This document shows positions 1-5,821 of a stretch of DNA of 7,814 bases, one piece after another. Location: positions 1 through 7,814 of the forward strand of contig SCTU01000056.1 in assembly GCA_004297315.1 (NCBI GenBank), in the 5' to 3' direction. Numbering within the stretch: position 1 is the stretch's first letter; each line of letters starts with the position of its first letter. A program made the position numbers and the translations under genes. Source of the DNA: Dehalococcoidia bacterium. GTDB lineage: Bacteria > Chloroflexota > Dehalococcoidia > UBA2979. Below the pieces are notes generated by a model. The model was not told the DNA's origin and ran no database searches. It saw only the letters and a program-made list of their open reading frames with translations.

Positions 1-1
1 G

Positions 2-1471
2 CTACGTCAGCGTCCACCACGGTTCCGGTGACCCATCGCGCTCCCCGCGCCCGACCCACCACGACACCACGGCGGCGAGCAGCATGACCGCCGCCCCCGC
101 GATAAACACCTCGCGGAACGTTGTGACTTGGGCCTCCTGCACCAGCCGGTCGAAGTCGGGCGAGCCGAACTCCGCCTGTGACGCGCGCGCGTAGAACCGC
201 CCCAGCCCCGTCGACGTCAACACGGCGGTCCCGATGAGCATTCCCGTCACACGCGAGAGCGTCAGCCAGGCGCTCGCCGTCGCGCGCGCGTCCTCGGGGA
301 CGTGCTGCAGCACGGCAGCGCCGAGGGGGGCGATCACGAGGCCGAAGCCAAGCCCGCCGATGACCTGCGGGATGCTTCGCAGCCACTCGGAGAGCGTTGC
401 GTCCCATGCCTGGAGGCCGGCGAAGCCGGCCGCGGCAAGCAGCATGCCGAGGCCCGCGGTCAGACGCAGCCCGAGGCGCGAGCCGAGCCAGCCGCCAGCG
501 ATCGCGCCCAGTGGCACCGCCGCCGTGAGCCGCATCAGCGTCACGCCACCGTCGAGGGGTGACTCAACGAGCACGAGGTTCACGAACAGCGGCACACCGA
601 TCAGCGCGACGATCAGCCCGCCGCCGACGAGCATGCTCGCGAGGTTGGCCGCGGCCACCTCGCGCACGGCAAACATCCGCGGCCGCACCATCGGCTCCGA
701 AGTGCGCCGCTCGTGTCTCCAGAACGCAAGTGCGAACGCGGCCGCGACCGCGAGCAGGCCGAAAGTGACCAGCGTGGGCCGAGGCGCGTTCGGGTCGTCG
801 ACCAACGCGACCGTGAGCACCGCGAGCGCGACCCCCATCAGCGCCGCGCCGGCCCAGTCGATGCGCGCGCGCCGCCGCTCGTCTCCTGCCAGCCGCCAGA
901 TCGCGTAGCCAATCGGCGCGGCCATCGGCAGGTTGACCCAGAAGACCCAGCGCCAACCCGCCAGTTCGGTGATTACGCCACCCCACAGCGGCCCGAGCAA
1001 CGCCCCGCCCTCCGAGGCGGCGGCGATCGCGCCAAGGCCAATCAGCCGCCTGCCCGCAGGCACCTCGGACGCCACGATCGCCATCGCCACCGGGACGACG
1101 CCGCCGCCGCCGACGGCCTGCAGGCTGCGCGCGAGGACGAGCCAGGTGTACCCGGGAGAGACGGCGACGAGGGCGCTCCCCAGCATGAAGCAGCCGATGC
1201 AAGCCGCGAACACGCGCGCGTGTCCGTAGACGTCGGCGATGCGCCCGACGATCGGCAGCGCGACGAGGTAGCCGAGGAGATAACCGTTGACGATCCACGA
1301 GGAGCGGTAGAAATCGTCCACCGTGAGGCCGATGTCGCTGATGATCGCTGGCAGCAACGTCACAATCGAGGTCTGGTCGTCGGCCGCCACGAACACGCCG
1401 AGCGCGACCCAGGCGATCAACGCCCGCCCGCGCCGGTCGGAGGCGATGGGGGTGCTGCTCACGGCCGCCAC
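2..1471 (-). CDS. MFS exporter of the 14-helix DHA2/P55 type, partner of the upstream lipoprotein
   Basis: This is a complete 489-residue integral inner-membrane transporter, expected to be proton-coupled. Visible family motifs are the acidic first helix with D-D-Q-T (31-34) running into L-L-P-A-I, motif A G-R-I-A-D-V-Y-G (76-83), motif B R-S-L-Q-A-V-G-G-G (115-123) and motif C G-A-L-L-G-P-L-W-G-G (156-165). The length and these motifs fit the DHA2 drug-efflux branch that includes mycobacterial P55 (Rv1410). The stretch 420-452 between the last two helices is long and charged, which recalls the extended TM11-TM12 region of Rv1410, although other DHA2 members also have a loop there. The gene lies 51 bases after an LprG-like lipoprotein gene on the same strand, the same order as lprG-p55. 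The start is GTG; a second GTG lies three codons inside, and neither has a convincing Shine-Dalgarno sequence. A drug exporter is the main alternative. MFS identity is very sure; the lipid substrate is inferred from the neighbour. Confidence 0.93.
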   Translation of the reverse strand: MAAVSSTPIASDRRGRALIAWVALGVFVAADDQTSIVTLLPAIISDIGLTVDDFYRSSWIVNGYLLGYLVALPIVGRIADVYGHARVFAACIGCFMLGSALVAVSPGYTWLVLARSLQAVGGGGVVPVAMAIVASEVPAGRRLIGLGAIAAASEGGALLGPLWGGVITELAGWRWVFWVNLPMAAPIGYAIWRLAGDERRRARIDWAGAALMGVALAVLTVALVDDPNAPRPTLVTFGLLAVAAAFALAFWRHERRTSEPMVRPRMFAVREVAAANLASMLVGGGLIVALIGVPLFVNLVLVESPLDGGVTLMRLTAAVPLGAIAGGWLGSRLGLRLTAGLGMLLAAAGFAGLQAWDATLSEWLRSIPQVIGGLGFGLVIAPLGAAVLQHVPEDARATASAWLTLSRVTGMLIGTAVLTSTGLGRFYARASQAEFGSPDFDRLVQEAQVTTFREVFIAGAAVMLLAAVVSWWVGRGERDGSPEPWWTLT

Positions 1472-1522
1472 GGACAGGCCGCCACTACTGCGTGATCGGA
1501 GTACTGCGACCAGAGGGCGCGC

Positions 1523-2215
1523 TCACTGTGGCGCCTCAATCTGGATCGGCTCGTCGAATTTCGAAAGCGTGAGGCGGCGGAGCAGGTCGGCGGGCTCCCC
1601 CTCGCTGACGGCACCCTCAATTTCGACGCGGACGAGCACGGGGTCGTCCACGCCGACCCAGGCGCGCGCCTTCAACTTGCGGCCGGCGACAGGGTTCGAG
1701 GTGAACAGCGTCATGCTGCCGGAGTCGACGAAGGCCTCGACCCGGTGGGTCTCGCGGCCCTCGAGTTTCTCGGTACCCGTGACGCGCGGCTCCGTGGCGG
1801 CACGCATCAGGGCCGTGACGCCAATCGCGGGGTCGAAGAAGGCGGAGACCGAGATCTGCTCTTCCTCCCAGCGGCCGGTGAGTGGGTTCGAGATGTAGGA
1901 GTGCCCCGGGATCGCCACGATCCCCACGGCGATGTTCAGCGGGCCGGACTTCGCCTTCGCGTCCAGGCGCAGGCGGTCGGGGGGCACGACGTCGCCCGTC
2001 GCGCTGACCATCTGCAGGTTGCGCACGATCTGCGTCGTCCCCTTCTCATGATCGAGGGCGAAGTGGAACGACTTCACGCGGTCCATGCGCTCGGCACCAC
2101 GCCGCAGCACGTCGGCGCCATCCGCCTTCGGCGTGCCACCTCCGCCGCGACAGGACGAGGCAAACGCGCCAGTGAGGAGGATCAAGAGCAGTGGGAGCGC
2201 GAGACGACCGCGCAC
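1523..2215 (-). CDS. LppX/LprAFG-family lipoprotein (LprG-like)
   Basis: This is a 230-residue predicted lipoprotein. An N-terminal stretch R2-R4 followed by a hydrophobic core (5-18) ends in A-S-S-C with the lipidated cysteine at 22. The -3 Ala makes the lipobox slightly atypical. A Gly-rich linker (24-27) follows. The mature part has the layout of the LppX_LprAFG fold: K-S-F-H-F (48-52) after the first helix, G-H-S-Y-I-S-N-P-L-T-G-R-W (104-116), F-F-D-P-A-I-G (126-132) leading into a helix, and W-V-G-V-D-D-P-V-L-V-R-V (186-197). In mycobacteria these proteins bind acylated lipids in a hydrophobic pocket. The GTG start shares its G with the TAG stop of selD (TAGTG) and has GAGG eight bases upstream, so translation is probably coupled. 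The MFS exporter follows in the same direction. Family placement is by motif reading and is fairly sure; lipid transfer is inferred from the lprG-p55 parallel. Confidence 0.85.
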   Translation of the reverse strand: MRGRLALPLLLILLTGAFASSCRGGGGTPKADGADVLRRGAERMDRVKSFHFALDHEKGTTQIVRNLQMVSATGDVVPPDRLRLDAKAKSGPLNIAVGIVAIPGHSYISNPLTGRWEEEQISVSAFFDPAIGVTALMRAATEPRVTGTEKLEGRETHRVEAFVDSGSMTLFTSNPVAGRKLKARAWVGVDDPVLVRVEIEGAVSEGEPADLLRRLTLSKFDEPIQIEAPQ

Positions 2216-3264
2216 TAACGGACCTCGACGGCGGCGGGGCCGGCCTCGATCTGCCCGATGCGCCAGCAGCCGCCGGTCTCCGCCTCGATCGTCGCGCGCA
2301 GCCGCTCGGCGTCCGCCTCCGCGACGGCGATGAGCAGCGGGCCGGAGGTCTGCGGGTCGAAGAGGAGCGTCGCCAGCGACTCGTCGATACCCGCGGGCAG
2401 GCGGACGCGGTCGCCGAGTTGCGCGCGGTTCCGGCCGCCGCCGCCGGTGGAGACCCCCTCCGCCGCGAATCGCTGCGCGTCCGGCAGCTGCGGGACGGCG
2501 GCCGCCTCGATCACGAAGCGGACACCGGAGCGGTCGGCCATTTCGCGTGCGTGCCCGAGCAGCGAGTAGCCCGTGATGTCGGTCATCGCGTGCGCGCCGT
2601 GCGCGACGGCAGCGCGCGAGGCGGCGCGGTTGAGCATCAGCATCGATTCGACGGCGGCGCGATAGCCCGTCTCGTGGCCCTCGCGCTGCTCCTTGGCGGC
2701 GGTCATCAGCAGCCCGGTCCCGATCCGCTTCGTGAGCAGCAGCACGTCGCCCGGCTGCGCCCCGGACTTCTGCATAATCCGCGCGGGGTCGATGATGCCG
2801 GTCACGGAGAGGCCGTACTTCGGCTCCGGGTCGAAGATCGTGTGGCCGCCAGCGATCACGCCGCCCGCTTCCGCCACCTTCGCCGCCCCGCCGCGGAAGA
2901 TCTCGGTGAGCAGCGCGACGTCGAGGTCTTCGGGCCAGGCCGAGATGTTCAGCGCGAGTTTGACCTCGCCGCCCATCGCGTAGACGTCAGACATCGCGTT
3001 GGCCGCCGCGATCGCACCGTAGGTGTAGGGGTCGTCGACGACCGGCGGGAAGAAGTCGAGCGTCTGGACGATCGCGACGCCCGGCGCCACTTCGTAGACG
3101 GCCGCGTCGTCCGCGCCGTCGAGGCCGACGAGCAGTTCGGGGTGCGCCCCGGCATGGAACCCGGGCACGTCCGCGAGTACCCCGGCCAGCGTCCCCAGTC
3201 CCATCTTCGCCGCGCATCCGGCACACGACGCCAATCCGGTCAACCGGAACGCCTCAACGGTCAT
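2215..3264 (-). CDS. selD: Selenide, water dikinase (selenophosphate synthetase), cysteine form
   Basis: SelD makes selenophosphate from selenide and ATP, the selenium donor for selenocysteine, 2-selenouridine in tRNA, or selenium-dependent molybdenum hydroxylases. With the start at 3264 the protein has 349 residues, the normal size. It shows the G-C-x-x-K active site at 16-20 (Cys17, Lys20, the same numbers as in E. coli), G-A-D-D-A-A-V-Y (50-57), D-F-F-P-P-V-V-D-D-P (70-79), A-N-A-M-S-D-V-Y-A-M-G-G (88-99), G-G-H-T (139-142) and T-D-I-T-G-Y-S-L-L-G-H-A (228-239). The active-site residue is Cys, not Sec. The ATG at 3264 is chosen because GAAGGGGG lies about 9 bases upstream and because homologous sequence begins there; an in-frame ATG at 3348 would add 28 residues unlike SelD. 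The gene heads the operon with the lipoprotein and MFS genes. No selA, selB, selC or mnmH is in the window, so the selenium product served is unknown. Confidence 0.96.
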   Translation of the reverse strand: MTVEAFRLTGLASCAGCAAKMGLGTLAGVLADVPGFHAGAHPELLVGLDGADDAAVYEVAPGVAIVQTLDFFPPVVDDPYTYGAIAAANAMSDVYAMGGEVKLALNISAWPEDLDVALLTEIFRGGAAKVAEAGGVIAGGHTIFDPEPKYGLSVTGIIDPARIMQKSGAQPGDVLLLTKRIGTGLLMTAAKEQREGHETGYRAAVESMLMLNRAASRAAVAHGAHAMTDITGYSLLGHAREMADRSGVRFVIEAAAVPQLPDAQRFAAEGVSTGGGGRNRAQLGDRVRLPAGIDESLATLLFDPQTSGPLLIAVAEADAERLRATIEAETGGCWRIGQIEAGPAAVEVR

Positions 3265-3360
3265 CGGAGGCCCCCTTCGCGCGCCCCCAGCGTATTCCGG
3301 CGGGGCGAGCGACGCGAGACGCCGCGCTGGAGGTACCGCGAGGCGCATGCCCGGGAATTT

Positions 3361-3375
3361 CCGGTGTCCAACCGG
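3361..3375 (-). other. Small inverted repeat just after the kaiC-like stop codon
   Basis: The plus strand reads CCGGT-GTCCA-ACCGG, five-base arms with a five-base loop, starting two bases beyond the TGA of the KaiC-like gene. It could form a short hairpin in that gene's transcript, but no T-run follows (the next bases are AAATTCCC), so it is not a standard intrinsic terminator. It lies in the 112-base spacer between the KaiC-like gene and selD. That spacer must hold any separate selD promoter; I see no convincing -35/-10 pair there. Confidence 0.25.
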
Positions 3376-3376
3376 G

Positions 3377-4828
3377 TCAATCGTGCGGCGAACCAGTCAG
3401 CACGCCCTGCAATCCGGTGAAGGGAGGGCCCACAGTCGGTCCGTCGCTGCCAAACGTCATCCGTCGCAATTCAGTGCCGTGTTCGAACCCCCGGACTTTG
3501 AGCACGGAGATCGCGTGCTCCAGACGATTGTCAACCTCGACGTACCGCAGCAGGATCACGTTGTCCACGATCGACGAGACGGCGGCGCCGGTTAGCTGAG
3601 TGTTGCCAAAGAGCCGCGGGGTCTCCGCGGTGATGATGGCGGTGATGCCCTCTTCACGCAGGTGAGTAGCGAGGGCATAGATCAACTCGCGGTATCGCCC
3701 GCCGATCTCCAGGCCGAGCGCGAGCGAAGTTGAACTGTCGAAGACGACGCGGCGGGCGCGGGTGCTCCGGATCGCTCCGATCGCCTCAGCCACAAACTGG
3801 TCGGCGTTGAGTTCGACGGGCGAGGTGTACTGCAACCGCAGGAGTCCCCGCGCCTCGAAATCCGCGAGATCCCAGCCGAACCCAAGTGTCACCCCTCGGA
3901 GTTGTACCGGCCGCTCCTCCAGTCCGAAATGCAATCCCGGTTCGCCCCGCCGCGCCCCCTCCACGAGGAACTTCATCGCGAGCGACGACTTCCCGCTGCC
4001 CGTCCCGCCTTCCAGCAGCGTGGTGCTCCCGCTCGGGAGTCCCCCGCGGAGCAACTCATCCAGCCCGGTGAGCCCGGTGGGCACCTTGGCCGGCGTCCAC
4101 ACCTCCGAGGACTGGCCCCGAACTCCGCGCAGCCGCGGGTAGAAGGTCAGGCCCGAGTCGCTGATCTCGAAGAAGTGACGGCCGGGGATGTACTCAACAC
4201 CTCGGAGTTTCTCAATCTCCAGCGCCCTCAGCCTGGTCAACCCGTAGGGCTGGTTCCATACCTGGATGATCCCGTCCGCGATCGCGAACTCTGGCAGGCC
4301 GGCGCGTTCGCGCTCGGTGTACTCGCCCAGAAGCAGCGTGGTGGCGCCCCATGCGGCGAGGAGCACCGAGATCTCGTAGGCAACCCTGCGGCTTCCCGCG
4401 GGGCCGGATTCGATCACGTCATGGATCGCCTTGAAGCTGTCGATCACGACGAAATCCGGCTGTACCGACTCAAGCCGCGCCTCGATCGCCGCGACCGCTC
4501 CCATGCCGCCCTCGCTCATCAGGACCGTGCCGAGATCGACGAATGAGACGGAGCGTCCGACGAGATCCTCATCGAAAAAGCCGAACAGGCGCATGTAACG
4601 GATGATCTTGAGTGAGGGTTCGGACAGGGTCGTGAAGTAGATGCAGCGCTTCCCGGCGCGGGCCTGCTGGAACAGCATCTGCATCGCCAGGATGGTCTTG
4701 CCGGTGCCGGGGTCGCCGGCGAGGACCGTGGTGGAATGCTCGGGTACGCCGCCACCCATCACGATGTCGAGTTCGTGTACGCCGGTTGAGACCCGGGTCA
4801 GGTCTGCGGGGGGTTCGATTCGATCCAT
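3377..4828 (-). CDS. KaiC-like ATPase with two RecA-type domains
   Basis: The 483-residue protein has a tandem KaiC architecture. Domain 1 carries Walker A G-D-P-G-T-G-K-T (38-45) and Walker B V-V-I-D (127-130). Domain 2 carries G-G-T-G-S-G-K-S (274-281) and V-V-F-D (361-364). The catalytic glutamate pair of cyanobacterial KaiC is E304-E305 in domain 2 but S69-E70 in domain 1. Around the KaiC autophosphorylation sites (S431/T432 in Synechococcus) this protein has S418-S419, and a Thr at 413 matches T426. Similarity runs on to G-S-P (479-481), then the protein stops, so the KaiA-binding tail of KaiC is missing. No kaiA or kaiB is nearby. The ATG has AAGGAG eight bases upstream and lies 31 bases inside the end of the LuxR-type gene, indicating coupled translation. 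It is probably a signalling ATPase or autokinase working with the neighbouring regulator. A circadian role is not implied. Confidence 0.93.
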   Translation of the reverse strand: MDRIEPPADLTRVSTGVHELDIVMGGGVPEHSTTVLAGDPGTGKTILAMQMLFQQARAGKRCIYFTTLSEPSLKIIRYMRLFGFFDEDLVGRSVSFVDLGTVLMSEGGMGAVAAIEARLESVQPDFVVIDSFKAIHDVIESGPAGSRRVAYEISVLLAAWGATTLLLGEYTERERAGLPEFAIADGIIQVWNQPYGLTRLRALEIEKLRGVEYIPGRHFFEISDSGLTFYPRLRGVRGQSSEVWTPAKVPTGLTGLDELLRGGLPSGSTTLLEGGTGSGKSSLAMKFLVEGARRGEPGLHFGLEERPVQLRGVTLGFGWDLADFEARGLLRLQYTSPVELNADQFVAEAIGAIRSTRARRVVFDSSTSLALGLEIGGRYRELIYALATHLREEGITAIITAETPRLFGNTQLTGAAVSSIVDNVILLRYVEVDNRLEHAISVLKVRGFEHGTELRRMTFGSDGPTVGPPFTGLQGVLTGSPHD

Positions 4829-5322
4829 GACGCGATCTCCTTCAGATCCACGCCGCCGCCGGCGCCGAAGCCAAGCCTTTCCAGGTGGTGCACGAGCACC
4901 TGTCCGGAGGCCTCGATGAGTACCGGCCAGAGGGCCGCGAGTACGGCTCCGGTGTGGTCGGCTGACACTCGTGCCCGTCCCAGCACGTCGTCCGGGTCAA
5001 GGCCCGCTTCCTTGCAGGCGCGCCGCAACAAGGCCGAGGTCGCCCGCGCGCCGAGCACGTCCTCGAGGCTCGCGCGGAGCACCGAGATCGGGTCGGGCTC
5101 AGCGTCACTGATTGAAGCGCGCCAGGCCGCGATCAGCGCGGCACGCGTCGGGACGTCGAACCGCGCGAAGAGCCGCGCGACATGACCCTTCACGCCGTTC
5201 TCGCTGATACCCAGACGTTCGGCGATCTGCCGGTTGGAGTACCCCTCGGCGATCAGAGCGAGCACGGCGGCCTGCCGCGTCGTGAGTGGTGCGTCCTGCT
5301 GCTGATGGCGACGGTCAGGCAT
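4798..5322 (-). CDS. LuxR/GerE-type HTH regulator with an unassigned C-terminal domain
   Basis: This is a predicted DNA-binding protein of 174 residues from the ATG at 5322. Residues 13-67 form a GerE/LuxR helix-turn-helix: L-T-T-R-Q-A-A-V-L-A-L-I-A-E-G at 13-27, S-N-R-Q-I-A-E-R-L-G-I-S at 29-40, then N-G-V-K-G-H-V-A-R-L-F. Residues 79-167 look like a helical C-terminal domain with L-G-A-R-A-T-S-A-L-L-R-R-A (90-102) and W-P-V-L-I-E-A-S-G (132-140); I cannot name its family. There is no receiver domain, so it is not a standard response regulator. A longer in-frame reading back to 5745 exists, but its extra 141 residues have no domain character and lie antisense to a convincing plus-strand gene, so the short start is preferred. 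The start has only a weak GAAG-like ribosome-binding site. The gene overlaps the start of the KaiC-like gene by 31 bases and probably regulates or responds to it. Confidence 0.82.
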   Translation of the reverse strand: MPDRRHQQQDAPLTTRQAAVLALIAEGYSNRQIAERLGISENGVKGHVARLFARFDVPTRAALIAAWRASISDAEPDPISVLRASLEDVLGARATSALLRRACKEAGLDPDDVLGRARVSADHTGAVLAALWPVLIEASGQVLVHHLERLGFGAGGGVDLKEIASWIESNPPQT

Positions 5323-5339
5323 CTTGGCCGCTTCGTGCT

Positions 5340-5355
5340 GTACCCGATGGGGTAC
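5340..5355. promoter_or_regulatory. Perfect inverted repeat in a divergent promoter region (candidate operator)
   Basis: GTACCC-GATG-GGGTAC has perfect six-base arms with a four-base spacer, 17 bases upstream of the HTH gene start and 71 bases upstream of the DHp-like gene. A third copy of the half-site, GGGTACC, is at 5383-5389, about three helical turns from the second arm. The placement in the 103-base divergent spacer suits autoregulation by the adjacent LuxR-type protein. Binding by that protein is inferred only. Confidence 0.45.
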
Positions 5356-5425
5356 TACTCCTCGGCCCACTGGTGGCGCGAAGGGTACCACGCTAGCCTC
5401 AGCCAGGCGGGGAACGAGGTGCGAG

Positions 5426-5755
5426 ATGGAGTCACGGCAGTCCAGCCATCGACCCGAGATCAACTGCGACCTGATTTTGGGGGCAGAGACGTTGACGGAT
5501 CCCCTCACGACGATCCTGGGATATGCCCAGTTGCTCCTCAAGTCTGACCACTTACGGCAAGAAGAGCGGCTCCAGATCCTGATCATTGAGCGGGAAGCCC
5601 GATCGTTGGCGACGAAGCTGGACGCTCTCGTCTCGACCCTGTCGGAACACCCGGCTGGGGAAGCCACCAGCAATGGGAACGGCGCACGGCCCGTAACGGG
5701 CGCGAGCGCCCCGAGACCGCCGACGCGCATCGGTCCAGGCCGCATCGACCACTAG
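5426..5755 (+). CDS. Stand-alone HisKA/DHp-like protein lacking the phospho-acceptor histidine
   Basis: This is a 109-residue protein. Residues 15-72 read like the two-helix dimerisation and phosphotransfer domain of histidine kinases: D-P-L-T-T-I-L-G-Y-A-Q-L-L-L at 25-38 matches the R-T-P-L-T-x-I-x-G-Y-x-x-L-L signature, followed by a second amphipathic helix of the type I-I-E-R-E-A-R-S-L-A-T-K-L-D-A-L-V (53-69). Five residues before the Pro, where kinases have the phosphorylated His, there is Glu21. No ATPase (HATPase_c) domain follows; the tail from 74 is rich in Gly, Pro and Ala and looks disordered. The ATG is supported by GAGG six bases upstream. An in-frame start at 5324 would cover the divergent promoter and is rejected. 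It is divergent from the LuxR-type/KaiC-like pair and may act as a dimeric adaptor or docking partner, by analogy with KaiC-interacting kinases. That role is speculative. Confidence 0.72.
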   Translation: MESRQSSHRPEINCDLILGAETLTDPLTTILGYAQLLLKSDHLRQEERLQILIIEREARSLATKLDALVSTLSEHPAGEATSNGNGARPVTGASAPRPPTRIGPGRIDH

Positions 5756-5821
5756 CGAGCCCTCATCCCGTGCGCCCGCCGGGTGGTGGGTCAGTTCGGC
5801 CTCCTCACGTACGATCCGCGG

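Noticed and set aside
234..1495. Several long plus-strand frames opposite the MFS gene
   Set aside because: They are Arg/Pro/Ser-rich with no domain character, the usual antisense shadows of a GC-rich coding region.
1481..1515. Direct repeat CGCAGTA (two copies) in the lipoprotein-MFS spacer
   Set aside because: Two seven-base copies in a short spacer can arise by chance and match no known element.
3265..3348. Longer selD start at 3348
   Set aside because: The added 28 residues do not resemble SelD. The ATG at 3264 has a GA-rich Shine-Dalgarno sequence and gives E. coli-like numbering of Cys17 and Lys20.
3361..3375. Intrinsic terminator after the KaiC-like gene
   Set aside because: The stem is only five base pairs and no T-run follows, so it is recorded only as a weak inverted repeat.
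3377..3379. TGA of the KaiC-like gene as a selenocysteine codon, prompted by the nearby selD
   Set aside because: The protein already ends at the natural KaiC-family boundary (G-S-P), the following 37 open codons are low-complexity, and no convincing SECIS hairpin was seen.
5323..5745. N-terminal extension of the HTH regulator to a 315-residue protein
   Set aside because: The extra 141 residues have no domain character, cover the divergent promoter dyad and lie antisense to the DHp-like gene, which has a good ribosome-binding site and a recognisable domain.
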